Virus record (IMG/VR): IMGVR_UViG_3300040809_000187
Location: 1-46,470 of that record
Direction: 5' to 3' (one strand)
DNA from: a virus
DNA length: 46,470 bases
Positions 35,821-45,289 of this stretch are shown here, piece by piece. Under the pieces are notes generated by a model, which did no database searches, was not told the DNA's origin, and was given only the letters and a program-made list of their open reading frames with translations. Each line of letters opens with the position of its first letter. Position 1 is the stretch's first letter. Made by a program: the position numbers and the translations under genes.

Positions 35821-37431
35821 CTAAAAATTAATTATAGCTTTAATAGTTTCAACCTGATCTGTAGATCTTGTAATAGCAGGCCTGTTTTCTATATACACTA
35901 GAGTTCCGGTTTTCATATTAACCTCGGGAGCTGTAATACTATTTATAGTCATTCCAGTCTCCCCTTGAGTGGTATTTTCTAATATACTAGCTACCGTAAT
36001 ATACGGAACAATTCCTTGTAAGTATACGTCTTGAGTTAATCCATCGCTATTTGCGACTGAGGTAATTACTCTAAATCTACCTTTATCATTACTTTGAATG
36101 ATATCGTCTTCAACATATTTTGAAGCATCAGCTAGATCTACATTAACTATAAAACTTGCTGTTCCTGTGAGGTTATTATATATGTTACTGTCTGAATAAT
36201 TTTGGACATTCTTAATTAGTCCAACTTGTCTAAAATCGTTTCCTTTTATCAAATCTTCGTTACTATTATCAGCAAGGGATATAGTAATACCGAGAGTAGT
36301 AGCAAACAATTCTTTGGGTGGGTGTGATCCGTGTCCGCCCTGAGGAGATATAACACCACGAGCCGTTGCTCCCGAGCCAGTGGCTGCAGGGTCGGTATTA
36401 ACAATTGTAACGTTAACCCATGTATATCCAGATCCTGGATTTGTAATCTCTACTCCTAATATAGCTCCTGTTCCTGGGGCTACAAATATTGTACATTCTG
36501 CTCCAGATCCGTCGCCTTCAACCACACATTTAGCATCGCCGGCAATATAATCCTGTCCTGTTGTAACAATATCAATTCTGTCCAACGTTCCAGAAACTGC
36601 AGAACCTTCTACGTTTGTTTGGAGTGAAGGGAGAGCATCAACGTCACCGAGTGATACCGATGCTGTTGCGCCAGTTCCACCGCCGCCCACTAATGAGATG
36701 AATGCAAAGGTGTAACCTGAGCCGGCATTTGTAATATTAATAGCCGTAACTTCTCCTGCTACTACGGTAACTTCTGCGGTTGCCCCAATACCATCTCCTG
36801 TTATAACAGCTGCCGGTGCTGAGGTATACCCGCTACCTGGCGCTGTTACGGTGATTAAATCTAATTCACCGTTGACGTCGAACTCTGGGGCTCCTGTTAG
36901 TTTTCTAACTGGTATATGTTCGGAGTCTAAAAATCTTGTCCTGTCCGAGGATGCAATTTGGAATAAAAATTTCCATACATACCCGTCGGAAGTTTCGTGT
37001 ACTGAAGAACTAATACTATTAGGCTTTATTGTGCTTGGAGCATTATAATTGTTGCCAAGACACTTGTACACTTTATATTCGTCTGTCATTACATAAAAGT
37101 TCGCTTCATGTAACGTAGACGCACCTGAATATGACAATGAACTAGGGGAGTAGTTTATGTCGTAAGTGTCATAAACAGTCCCACTAGTCCAGTCAATTCT
37201 TCTTGCTAGTAGACAGATATCTGCTGGATTTATTTTTTGTAGAAACAATGTTTCATTTTTGAAATTGTTCACATATAAATCTGAGTCAATTGGAAGCTCA
37301 GGCGATTCTTCATCAGCCCAAGGTGTAGTTTTACCTACCGCAAAGTTAAAGATATCATATCCATTAATTATATCTCTATAATAGGATCTTGCTAACTCTG
37401 CTCTTCCAATTTGTCGTAGTAATACTGCCAC
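35821..37431 (-). CDS. gp8: Baseplate wedge protein gp8
   Basis: The first 180 residues follow T4 gp8: FNFAVGKTTPWADEESPELP, DICLLARRIDWTSGTVYDTY, YKVYKCLGNN and SDGYVWKFLFQIAS, all matching conserved blocks of that wedge subunit. At 536 residues it is much longer than T4 gp8 (334). The extra length comes from repeats of the type PGSGYTSAPAAVITGDGIGA between about 193 and 345. The later block with HPPKELFATTLGITISL and NDFRQVGLI returns to the conserved frame. In T4 gp8 joins gp7 and gp10 in the wedge. Confidence 0.88.
   Translation of the reverse strand: MAVLLRQIGRAELARSYYRDIINGYDIFNFAVGKTTPWADEESPELPIDSDLYVNNFKNETLFLQKINPADICLLARRIDWTSGTVYDTYDINYSPSSLSYSGASTLHEANFYVMTDEYKVYKCLGNNYNAPSTIKPNSISSSVHETSDGYVWKFLFQIASSDRTRFLDSEHIPVRKLTGAPEFDVNGELDLITVTAPGSGYTSAPAAVITGDGIGATAEVTVVAGEVTAINITNAGSGYTFAFISLVGGGGTGATASVSLGDVDALPSLQTNVEGSAVSGTLDRIDIVTTGQDYIAGDAKCVVEGDGSGAECTIFVAPGTGAILGVEITNPGSGYTWVNVTIVNTDPAATGSGATARGVISPQGGHGSHPPKELFATTLGITISLADNSNEDLIKGNDFRQVGLIKNVQNYSDSNIYNNLTGTASFIVNVDLADASKYVEDDIIQSNDKGRFRVITSVANSDGLTQDVYLQGIVPYITVASILENTTQGETGMTINSITAPEVNMKTGTLVYIENRPAITRSTDQVETIKAIINF
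35940..35947 (-). promoter_or_regulatory. Late promoter box inside the end of gp8
   Basis: TATAAATA on the minus strand, 128 bases ahead of the ATG of the giant structural gene, within codons for T-I-N-S. Placement suits a promoter for that gene, but the box is embedded in coding sequence. Confidence 0.5.
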
Positions 37432-37448
37432 TATATTTTCCTATTCTA

Positions 37449-37889
37449 TTAAGAAATAGTTACGGTCCAAGTTACTGTCATAGTATCTTGAGCGCCTTTG
37501 TTAACTACAGAAAACACTGTACGGCAAAGCATAGTGCCGCCAGATGCGCCGTTAAGAACGCCTGCTTCTGTAATTGCTCCTGTACCTGTACCTGCAGCAA
37601 ATGATGCTACAAACTCAATAGAGTTATTTGTAACAGTATCAGAAGTTAGAGCTACTCTTGCCAGTTCGTTACCCAGCTGGGTATCGACTGAAGTTGCTGC
37701 TGTATCGTCTGAACCAATTGCCATGTGTGACATCGCTCCAGGTGTAGAATTCATTCTTGATGCAATAAAATCTAAACCTGCGTCAACGACTAGGTTGTTA
37801 GTAGTAAATTCTTCTTTTACTAAACCTTGAGCGTCTTTAACGACTACATGGACTTTACCTTTAGCCTTAAGGCTATCTTTATTAAACAT
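37449..37889 (-). CDS. Virion protein of 146 residues between gp7-position and gp8 genes
   Basis: The product reads KGKVHVVVKDAQGLVKEEFT, TNNLVVDAGLDFIASRM, MSHMAIGSDDTAAT, LGNELARVAL and then EAGVLNGASGGTMLCRTVFS with MTVTWTVTIS. This pattern (N-x-x-V-D-x-G, M-A-I-G-x-x, L-x-x-E-L-A-R, E-A-G-x-x-x, G-G-T-M-L-x-R-x-V-F) is shared by small structural proteins of many tailed phages, often near baseplate or fibre genes. The fold is probably all beta. T4 has no counterpart between gp7 and gp8. Confidence 0.78.
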   Translation of the reverse strand: MFNKDSLKAKGKVHVVVKDAQGLVKEEFTTNNLVVDAGLDFIASRMNSTPGAMSHMAIGSDDTAATSVDTQLGNELARVALTSDTVTNNSIEFVASFAAGTGTGAITEAGVLNGASGGTMLCRTVFSVVNKGAQDTMTVTWTVTIS

Positions 37890-37906
37890 TGTTATTCTCC
37901 ATTTGT

Positions 37907-40456
37907 TTAAATTCCATATCCACTACCTACATAATCTCCGCCGAATACATCTCCTGCGTAATCCTGTAAGTTTAATATTCCAGAGTCTGAGCTACTAGTG
38001 GAATCTGGGGTTAAAGTTGTTGTTGTATTAAGTGCAACGCTATCTATAGCAGACGCCGTTAACACTAGTTTCTTGTGTTTATTTATATAGGAAATAATAC
38101 TCCCTACGTAATCTTCCAGGAAATAATCTTGGGCAGCATAACTGTTTGTTAGAATATGCAATTCTTCAAACGTCTGAGCCTCCTCTTCGTGTGGTACAAT
38201 ACCTGCCGTAATTGCGGGCAATGATGTAGCCGTTACAGAGTCTGTAATAGTGCCTTGATTAAATTCTAAACCAAATGAGCCCACTGCTGTGAGACTCTCT
38301 TGTATACCTTTCTGCATATCATAAACAGTATCTTCTGAAAGTGCTACTGTTTCTGATTCTGCTTTGCCTAGTACCTTAGCAATTAATTCGGAAGTTGACT
38401 GATTTTCAGTAAACGTCCTATTGTACGAAATTAATGATTCGAATATATCAGTGGCATTTTGTGCCTCCTGAAATTCTCTATTATAATCCACCACTCTATC
38501 AAATATCTGAGACACATTTGCTGTATCAGATTTACTTGTTTCAAATAGTTGAAGTACCGACTCACCTTGTGTGGTGGTGTCTTGTTTATTAATTCCGAAA
38601 GTCTTACTTACACTTTCAGAAACATTTAATGCCTCTGAGAAGTTTTTGTAAATATGTAGCCTAACTACAATAACAGAAGCATTAACATCATCAGTTGCAA
38701 AGAACTTACTGAAGATAACACCGTCTGTTACTATAGATAAGTTTGCGCCAAAATCTATATTGTGTTTAATAATTAGATCGCCGAAAACTTCCATACCCGC
38801 GGGGTGTACCAATTCTCTTATAGACTTGTTCCATCGGCTTTGTGGAATTCCGGTTTTAACAACGTAAGAATACTTTTGATATTTTCTATTATCTTGTAGT
38901 CTGTTTACGTCCGATAGTTTGCCTCTATCATTTAAGTATTTACCAGGATAAGAATATAAGTACCCTGTAATTAATTTGATATTAAAATTTAACCCACTTG
39001 GTGTTGTAATGGGCAAAGTTGTATCTGCTCCTAAGAAGCCAGAACCAGATTGTACGATTGACCACAATGTTGGCATTCCGGTTGTGTCTACTCGTTCTAC
39101 TCTAATATAAGCGCCGTTGTCGCCGCCGATATATGTGTATTCTTCTGCAAAATAATCTAGGGCATATCCTCTGCCGTCGTCTCCTGATTCATTAATCTCA
39201 AAAATATTACCAACTCGTAAATTAAGATTGTCTCCAGTGTAAGGAGTGACAGTAGTAACACTGTTCAGTGTTCTAATTAAATATCCTTCAGGTACTGTTT
39301 CGCCTCTTAAAGTGACATAAGTTTGAATGCTATCATAATTTAAAATATATTCGGGGGCAACATAACCAGAACCACCGTCGGCAACAGTTACGCTAGCAAT
39401 TTTTCCGTCTTCAACAATTACTCTTAAATCTGCTCCTGTGCCTGCGCTGTCATATATTTCCAGTACTGGCGCTGCATTATATCCAGATCCTGCTATCAAT
39501 ACGTCTACAGATGTAATTACTCCAGCAGTTACATTTATATTTAATGAGGCGTCTGCACCCGGTCCGTCTATATTCGTTGTGCCGGCTGGTAATTGAACTA
39601 TGAACTCATAAGTTGTGGGTTTAGAGTAGGCAATTTTTTCAACCTGTGTTACAGTGGCTTCAATGATCTTTGATGTTGTAAGTGTACCAACAGTCTTAAA
39701 GACATGAATGTCAATTAACTTGCCTTGGTATGTTAGTAAGTCAGCCTGTCCTGCAATACCAGATACACGAATCGCCTTATCTTCAACCCATCTGCCGTCA
39801 GATGCTCTTAATAGTTCTTCCTGTGGGTAGTAAACAGTAACTTCTTCGTCAAACAATAATCTGAAGAATAGTTCTATGGATCTTCTAGATCCTTTTGTCT
39901 CATAAAGATCTTTTAATCTTTTTAGTAGGGTCTTTTTATCTACTGCTAAACTGTTAGGCAAGTCCCTGCCTAATTGATTTTGCCACTTTAGCAGCTCTGC
40001 TTCTGTAGCAGAATCTATATCATTATACTTTTTGTTTAGAAGTATATTATTTGGATTGCCTTCTTGGTCCATCCAAGCAACATATTTCTTAATAAAATTT
40101 GTGAATTCTGGGTGGTCTTGTCTAACAAACTCTGGAAGATCTTTGTCTATAAGAGAACTAGCTTTTACATTAGCTATCTCACCCACACCTGAGGCAAAGG
40201 ATACGTTAGCAGTAATAACTGCACCACTTCCACCGCCGCCCACTACGGCAACATTAGGAGATGTAGTATAACCAGTACCAATATTGGTAAGTGTTACGCC
40301 TATAATTCTACCATTAAAGATTTCGGCAACCGCGGCACCGCCAGTACCACCGCCACCAGAAATTACGATATCAGGAACCGAGGTAAACCCAGATCCCGCA
40401 TTAGTAATTACTAATCCTGAAATATATCTATAATAACTTGGTATTATATTTGACAT
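37907..40456 (-). CDS. Baseplate protein in the gp7 position
   Basis: The 849-residue protein starts with two G-S-G-F-T/G-T-G-Y-T repeats (about 11-80), then has LPEFVRQDHPEFTNFIKKYV and LDYETKG-like text (LKRLKDLYETKGSRRSIELF) with FRLLFDEEVTVYYPQEELLR, a block common to large baseplate proteins of marine T4-like phages. More G-S-G-Y repeats follow at about 305-370. The C-terminal third is helical with repeated S/T-E/D, Phe and Lys segments. It lies between gp6 and gp8 where T4 has gp7 (1032 residues), but I see no direct match to T4 gp7, so the role is inferred from place and block. Confidence 0.78.
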   Translation of the reverse strand: MSNIIPSYYRYISGLVITNAGSGFTSVPDIVISGGGGTGGAAVAEIFNGRIIGVTLTNIGTGYTTSPNVAVVGGGGSGAVITANVSFASGVGEIANVKASSLIDKDLPEFVRQDHPEFTNFIKKYVAWMDQEGNPNNILLNKKYNDIDSATEAELLKWQNQLGRDLPNSLAVDKKTLLKRLKDLYETKGSRRSIELFFRLLFDEEVTVYYPQEELLRASDGRWVEDKAIRVSGIAGQADLLTYQGKLIDIHVFKTVGTLTTSKIIEATVTQVEKIAYSKPTTYEFIVQLPAGTTNIDGPGADASLNINVTAGVITSVDVLIAGSGYNAAPVLEIYDSAGTGADLRVIVEDGKIASVTVADGGSGYVAPEYILNYDSIQTYVTLRGETVPEGYLIRTLNSVTTVTPYTGDNLNLRVGNIFEINESGDDGRGYALDYFAEEYTYIGGDNGAYIRVERVDTTGMPTLWSIVQSGSGFLGADTTLPITTPSGLNFNIKLITGYLYSYPGKYLNDRGKLSDVNRLQDNRKYQKYSYVVKTGIPQSRWNKSIRELVHPAGMEVFGDLIIKHNIDFGANLSIVTDGVIFSKFFATDDVNASVIVVRLHIYKNFSEALNVSESVSKTFGINKQDTTTQGESVLQLFETSKSDTANVSQIFDRVVDYNREFQEAQNATDIFESLISYNRTFTENQSTSELIAKVLGKAESETVALSEDTVYDMQKGIQESLTAVGSFGLEFNQGTITDSVTATSLPAITAGIVPHEEEAQTFEELHILTNSYAAQDYFLEDYVGSIISYINKHKKLVLTASAIDSVALNTTTTLTPDSTSSSDSGILNLQDYAGDVFGGDYVGSGYGI
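38080..38087 (-). promoter_or_regulatory. Late promoter box inside the gp7-position gene
   Basis: TATAAATA on the minus strand, 190 bases ahead of the 37889 ATG, in codons for Y-I-N-K. It may serve the 146-residue gene, but could be chance. Confidence 0.35.
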
Positions 40457-42367
40457 TTACAGTGTCTCTTTTACTCTTGGTTTTGCTTCAATTATGAATG
40501 AAGATCTTGCTCCAGTTATGATATCTCCCACTGTTTGATTGAGAGTTATAATTGTATTTTTCGATGGCTTCGCTACAACAGCAGACTCTTTTATTTCTGA
40601 TGTTCTAGTTAAGATATCTGTTGTAATATCCTTAGTCGTATTATGTGGGTCTACTGTGAGACGTAAATGTGTCTCAGTGCCATATAAAGAGGACACTTGA
40701 AGTTTTAAAATAGTAAGTTTACCAGTGTCGTAATTAATAGTTCCAATCTCTGCAATATTTTTACCTGTATCAGATTGTAACCAAAGTTTACCAAAGCCAT
40801 TGTGGTTAGGTGATACTACGGTTGCTTCTGGCAAGTCAATAATTTTGCACTTGTATGTTTGTGTATTAACAACAGCATTAAACCAAGTAGTGTGTAAAGT
40901 TCTGGGTTGAATTTTTTCATTGAAGTTTGAGAACAATGTTCCAACTGCATTTAAATCTACTAAAGAGATTCTTTTTTGTATAGTTAGGTTGAGAGCCACT
41001 GAAATAATAGATGGCGAAACTGTTTTGATTACTTCATGCAATCTAGAATAATATAAACTCTTATTTAGAATATTTAATTCAGTTGTGAAGTAGCCCTGTA
41101 TTGCGGCATTAACGGCAGCTGAAATCTGTCCAGATGTTAGTGCTGTTTCTTTGACAGAATATGTAGCGACTGTTTTAACTCCAACATAAGTATACTCTGG
41201 ATCTATAAATTCTGGCTCAATAGCAATAGGTGCTCTAGGAGTTATAATTTCTGTTAGAATTTTTTGTTTGGTATTTTCTGTAATAACACTGCCAGGAAAC
41301 GGATTCAACGAGACAAATACTTTTCCGTACATAGGAGGATCGTTTTCTTCTCCTCCCCAAACAGATACAGATTGTACTGATGGATTTTCAATCTTAATTA
41401 GTGATTCATAATCGTTAGATGTAACTGCTCTTTCTTTTGTAGCATTGTATCGTGGAGCATTAATTTTAATGCTATCAACACTTTCCCTTGTAGCGCCGCC
41501 CGATGCAGGTGATACTGTTTGAACTGATAGTGTTTCTCCAGAACCTGTCAAAACGTCTGTAATAGTAAATTGTTTTGCGGTATTAGAATTAATACCTGAA
41601 GTGTTTAGATAATCTATAATTACAATGTTGCCTTCGGATAACTTTTGTCCTATAACACCGTCTCCGAACCTTAATTGATAAAGCCCTGTAGGGCCTTCTT
41701 CCAAGAAATAAACATTGTCAGTTCCTTTAACATCTATAAAGCCAGACTTTTTAACAAACGTTCTAACGCCAACATCTGTTGCTGAGTTTTGTACTCTTAC
41801 TCTCAATGTTGTTGTATCAATGTCGGCATTCGGTACCACTAAAGGTCCTGATCTACTATTAGAATCAATTAAAAAACTATTGCTAAGTCGTCTACCCTCT
41901 TTAATCTCAACATCCGCAAAGTAAAATAAGTCTACTCCGTTTGAGTTGACTAGAGGAATTAAGCGATCTTCTTGTGGATAAAATACATAAGATTTTCCAT
42001 CAAGTGTTGCTCTAAATTGTGTGTCTCTGCTTAGTGTGTAAACTGTTGGTGTATACGAAGGATCTGGGTAGAGTAAAATATTGACTCTAGCACTTGCCGC
42101 TCTTTTAGAAACAGGAGTATAGCCTAGCGCTTTGGCTAAAGAAACAACCGAGGATCTTTTAATGGCACTGTCTAAAAAGTTTTCATTTGCAAGCATATGA
42201 GCCAACATACCGTTGTAATGCGTGTTATATGCTAAGGTATCCATCAGGACGTTCAAAGCAGAACCTTCAAAATTAAAGTCTGAGAATTCTTCTTGGGAAG
42301 ATAGATAAGCCTTTAAATTCTGTTTTATATTGTTAAAGTCTAGTTCTGTTACGTTTAATTGTGCCAT
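40457..42367 (-). CDS. gp6: Baseplate wedge protein gp6
   Basis: The 636-residue protein (T4 gp6: 660) forms the continuous ring of the inner baseplate. The N-terminal block LDFNNIKQNLKAYLSSQEEF, NFEGSALNVLMDTLAYNTHY and NENFLDSAIKRSSVVSLAKA is the hallmark of gp6 and of the baseplate J-like family. Further on, YLNTSGINSN and VTSNDYESLIKIENPSVQSV are also conserved. It follows gp25 as in many T4-like marine phages and lies directly against the next gene (adjacent stop and start). Confidence 0.96.
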   Translation of the reverse strand: MAQLNVTELDFNNIKQNLKAYLSSQEEFSDFNFEGSALNVLMDTLAYNTHYNGMLAHMLANENFLDSAIKRSSVVSLAKALGYTPVSKRAASARVNILLYPDPSYTPTVYTLSRDTQFRATLDGKSYVFYPQEDRLIPLVNSNGVDLFYFADVEIKEGRRLSNSFLIDSNSRSGPLVVPNADIDTTTLRVRVQNSATDVGVRTFVKKSGFIDVKGTDNVYFLEEGPTGLYQLRFGDGVIGQKLSEGNIVIIDYLNTSGINSNTAKQFTITDVLTGSGETLSVQTVSPASGGATRESVDSIKINAPRYNATKERAVTSNDYESLIKIENPSVQSVSVWGGEENDPPMYGKVFVSLNPFPGSVITENTKQKILTEIITPRAPIAIEPEFIDPEYTYVGVKTVATYSVKETALTSGQISAAVNAAIQGYFTTELNILNKSLYYSRLHEVIKTVSPSIISVALNLTIQKRISLVDLNAVGTLFSNFNEKIQPRTLHTTWFNAVVNTQTYKCKIIDLPEATVVSPNHNGFGKLWLQSDTGKNIAEIGTINYDTGKLTILKLQVSSLYGTETHLRLTVDPHNTTKDITTDILTRTSEIKESAVVAKPSKNTIITLNQTVGDIITGARSSFIIEAKPRVKETL

Positions 42368-42370
42368 TGC

Positions 42371-42775
42371 TTATCTTAACCTCTTTAATTCTACCTGTAG
42401 TTTTTGTTGACTTTCAATACCAACCACGTAAAACTCTAAGGTCATGCGGTATGTATTACTATCATAATCTGGCTCTGAAATAACTCTAATCTTTTTTGCT
42501 CTAGGCTCATATGATTCTATTACTTGCTCAATTATTTTTTCTAATGTAGCACCGACTACAGGAGACAGCGGTTCAAACAATAGCCCCCGAATTCCTGTCC
42601 CAATCTCTGGGCGAAACGGCTTTTCGTAATAGTTAAGCATGATCAGTGTTTTAACAGACTGCAACACAGCTTTAACATCTATTTTCTTAGAAAGGTCGCC
42701 AGATGCCGGGTTTGCCTTAAACCCGAAGTCTATGTCTTTATATATCTTACTTAATGATAGATTTGTTATGGCCAT
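42371..42775 (-). CDS. gp25: Baseplate wedge protein gp25
   Basis: From the ATG at 42775 the product is 134 residues, matching T4 gp25 (132), and it starts MAITNLSLSKIYKDIDFGF as the family does. A longer frame reaching 42832 overlaps the upstream gene and is not needed. Conserved gp25-type segments are LIMLNYYEKPFRPEIGTGIR, with LLFEPLSPV, and the C-terminal MTLEFYVVG. The protein sits with gp6 at the base of the sheath and is needed for sheath assembly. Confidence 0.94.
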   Translation of the reverse strand: MAITNLSLSKIYKDIDFGFKANPASGDLSKKIDVKAVLQSVKTLIMLNYYEKPFRPEIGTGIRGLLFEPLSPVVGATLEKIIEQVIESYEPRAKKIRVISEPDYDSNTYRMTLEFYVVGIESQQKLQVELKRLR

Positions 42776-42780
42776 AACTG

Positions 42781-42788
42781 TATTTATA
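42781..42788 (-). promoter_or_regulatory. T4-type late promoter box directly ahead of gp25
   Basis: TATAAATA on the minus strand, five bases before the gp25 ATG and within the 19-bp gap after the upstream stop. A transcript from it would start at or about the ATG. The AGGAAG ribosome site lies upstream of the box and would only be present in readthrough messages. Confidence 0.6.
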
Positions 42789-42794
42789 CTTCCT

Positions 42795-43436
42795 TTAACC
42801 TCTTGGGCCAAAATAAATCTTAGGAACTTCATAGTTTACAAAGGATGCTTCTGCTTCCTTCTTCTGTCTACCAACTTCAAGTTCAAATTTGGGTTTTGGC
42901 AATTCTGGTAATTTGTGTCCTTTTATCATAGCGACTGCATCTACTTCAGGGAAACTTACAGGAGACGCTAAAATGCTAATAACAATTCCGTCATCTTTTA
43001 CGTTGGGGAGAAGTTTACATAGACCGTCTATATCTGCTGCTCCCTGTCTTAACAAATCCACCATTCCACCGATGTCACTTATTTCTAAGTCCCCATCAAA
43101 GACTGGATTAGATTTAAGAATGCCGCCCCATTTTGTTTCAAAGTTTTTTGCTGCTGCAAGTACCTGAGGTCCTGCAACAACACCCAAAGCTAAGAGTTTA
43201 CCAATATCCTGTACTTGTCCTAAAATACTATCGGGCGGAGGATCTAACAATGAAGGGATCATACTAGTAAGTTTATCCTCAATGCCATTAACTTCCTCTT
43301 GGACTATGCTTTCTAAGCTGTCAAGTAAATCGGTAATACCACCTGTGGCACTCTCCAATAAACTATCTAATTCATCATTAGCAGCCTCTATCTTATCTGC
43401 TAGTCCTTTTAATCCTGCCGCTGGTCCACAACTCAT
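42795..43436 (-). CDS. Unrecognised protein of 213 residues between gp5-like and gp25
   Basis: The product starts SCGPAAGLKGLADKIEAAND and is largely helical and amphipathic in its first half (ELDSLLESATGGITDLLDSL, then VQEEVNGIEDKLTSMIPSLL). A Pro/Lys-rich C-terminal tail (KGHKLPELPKPKFELEVGRQ and FVNYEVPKIYFGPRG) follows. T4 gp53 is a wedge protein of similar length, but no clear match is seen and gp53 is not at this place in T4. It belongs to the baseplate block by position: 10 bases after the spike gene and 19 bases before gp25. Confidence 0.7.
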   Translation of the reverse strand: MSCGPAAGLKGLADKIEAANDELDSLLESATGGITDLLDSLESIVQEEVNGIEDKLTSMIPSLLDPPPDSILGQVQDIGKLLALGVVAGPQVLAAAKNFETKWGGILKSNPVFDGDLEISDIGGMVDLLRQGAADIDGLCKLLPNVKDDGIVISILASPVSFPEVDAVAMIKGHKLPELPKPKFELEVGRQKKEAEASFVNYEVPKIYFGPRG

Positions 43437-43446
43437 TTTCTCCTCC

Positions 43447-45288
43447 TTACGCGTCTGCTACCGTTGTATCTGTTGGATCGCCGCTACCCGGTATCTCTTT
43501 ATGTTTATGTGTAGCCAATGTAGGTCCATTGCCCGCATCTGTTGAAACATCTTCGACTGAATGTGTAGCTCCTTCAATCCTTACATCATTCTCAATAATA
43601 GTTTGATCTGCTGTAAACGTTTGGGTGCCACCTTTCACTCCGATGATCTGCTCTCCAGGTACTGCTGGTTCTGCAGGTGTGTCTCCATCTGCTGGTACTT
43701 CATCAGCTCCCATTGTCATTGTCTGTACTGTGCCAACATTAAATACTTGTGTGGCAAGCGCCGTAAAGGTTTGTTCTTCTTTAGACTTGACTAGCTGTGT
43801 TGACTCAGATTCAATTTCCATTTCTAATTTAGATTTAATATTTACTTTCTCGGCCGAACCAAGTCCCATGTTTTTGCCTGAACCTACATTCCATTTCTCA
43901 GCAACTAGTTGAGCATAACTCTTTCCTACAGTAACCTTAACCTCACTCAAATATTTTTCTGTTACATTGCCATTGACTGTGGTCATCTTTGTTCCGGCAA
44001 CTGAGTGTGTTTGATTACCAACAATAGTTTCACTATCGTCGCCTGATACTCTGTAACCCTTTGATCCATTGATCTGTGAATTGGAATCAGTTAACACTTC
44101 TAATACTTGGTTACCGCCAACCTTTGTAACATGATCTCCTTTTACGCTTACAAATTTGTCTCCATCTACTTCCTCGTAGCTATTACCTTTAACATAAACA
44201 CTAGCGTCGCCTTCAATAGTAACAGTACAGCTACCACCAATAAAAACTTTTTTATCTCTAATTGTAATGTCGTAATCGTCACCAACTACTTTGGTTATCT
44301 TTTTACCGTCTGCTTGTATTTCGTAAAATGTGCCGGAGTTGTGATACTCGTGTATTCTTCCATTGTCTGGTGTATCATCAACTTCAAATATGTGTCCTGT
44401 TTCTGTTTCAAGAACTCTGTTATAAGGGTAAAGTGAAGACTCGCTAAACTTCATGTGTTCTGAAGTTGGCTTAGTGCCATGTGGGCAATAACTTTTCTTG
44501 TCCCACCCAAATCTAGGATGTGGTTCTTCCCAGAAAGGTCTTTCGTATGGTACACCGTCTTTATCGTCTAATACCGATACAACACTAGCAGCGGTTGCCA
44601 TAGGAATCTCTGTGCCTTCTTCTCCCAGTCTTGTAGTTCTTTTATTAACAAGTGAAGCGTGAAGTTCTGCATCTGGGCCCCTAGAAAGTCTACTAGAGTT
44701 TGGTTCTTTTAATGTGTTATAACCCGTGCCTGTTGGAGTTCTAGGAAATATTTTTCTAGGATCAGTAAATCCCAAAGTATCACCAACACCATTTAAGGCG
44801 TCGATTTGTTGTTTGAGTAAATCTCTTTCTGCTTCGTAACTTTCTGTAGGTTTGTTTTCTCTTGCCTGTTGTCGGATTATCTCTTCTAATCCTTGTACCT
44901 GTTTAGTAAGTTCAGCAATCATCTCTGAGGTTTTTGCTGAATCCACAGCTGCAGATTCAGGATCGTTGCCATTATAATCGACTTGAGGATTTGTTTGGAA
45001 TGTTCCAAATATAAGAGGAGATTGTCCATCTTCGCCGTCAGCAAAAAATCCAATAACAGTAGAGCCCTCAACAAGCCCGCCACCGCTCACGCCTACGCCA
45101 GACATACTGCCCGAATTTGCTGGGAGTACTGGTACCGCCCAAGGCAAATCTTCAGTTGGTAGAGTTTCTTTGTTACCCGTATGATAACCTAAAATTCTAA
45201 CTCTATATCTACCTAAGAATTCTGGATCGAGTCTATCTTCTACGACTCCAATCCACCAAAAGAACTTAGGCATTCTAATATCACTCAT
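43447..45288 (-). CDS. gp5: gp5-like central spike protein without the lysozyme domain
   Basis: Residues 1-100 form the OB-fold of the T4 gp5/VgrG type: FFWWIGVVEDRLDPEFLGRY, RVRILGYHTG, LPWAVPVLPA and VIGFFADGEDGQSPLIFGTF. Residues about 115-165 are a charged helical segment where T4 gp5 carries its lysozyme. No Glu/Asp/Thr lysozyme catalytic pattern is seen there. From about 300 to 500 a run of short units such as VSVKGDHVTKVGGNQVLEVL and VAGTKMTTVNGNVTEKYL forms the triple-stranded beta-helix needle. The 613 residues compare with 575 for T4 gp5. It lies one base after the gp27-like gene, as expected for the hub. Confidence 0.9.
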   Translation of the reverse strand: MSDIRMPKFFWWIGVVEDRLDPEFLGRYRVRILGYHTGNKETLPTEDLPWAVPVLPANSGSMSGVGVSGGGLVEGSTVIGFFADGEDGQSPLIFGTFQTNPQVDYNGNDPESAAVDSAKTSEMIAELTKQVQGLEEIIRQQARENKPTESYEAERDLLKQQIDALNGVGDTLGFTDPRKIFPRTPTGTGYNTLKEPNSSRLSRGPDAELHASLVNKRTTRLGEEGTEIPMATAASVVSVLDDKDGVPYERPFWEEPHPRFGWDKKSYCPHGTKPTSEHMKFSESSLYPYNRVLETETGHIFEVDDTPDNGRIHEYHNSGTFYEIQADGKKITKVVGDDYDITIRDKKVFIGGSCTVTIEGDASVYVKGNSYEEVDGDKFVSVKGDHVTKVGGNQVLEVLTDSNSQINGSKGYRVSGDDSETIVGNQTHSVAGTKMTTVNGNVTEKYLSEVKVTVGKSYAQLVAEKWNVGSGKNMGLGSAEKVNIKSKLEMEIESESTQLVKSKEEQTFTALATQVFNVGTVQTMTMGADEVPADGDTPAEPAVPGEQIIGVKGGTQTFTADQTIIENDVRIEGATHSVEDVSTDAGNGPTLATHKHKEIPGSGDPTDTTVADA

Positions 45289-45289
45289 C

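Noticed and set aside
42776-42832. N-terminal extension of gp25 to 42832
   Set aside because: It would overlap the end of the upstream gene, and the family length and start (MAITNLSL) fit the ATG at 42775.
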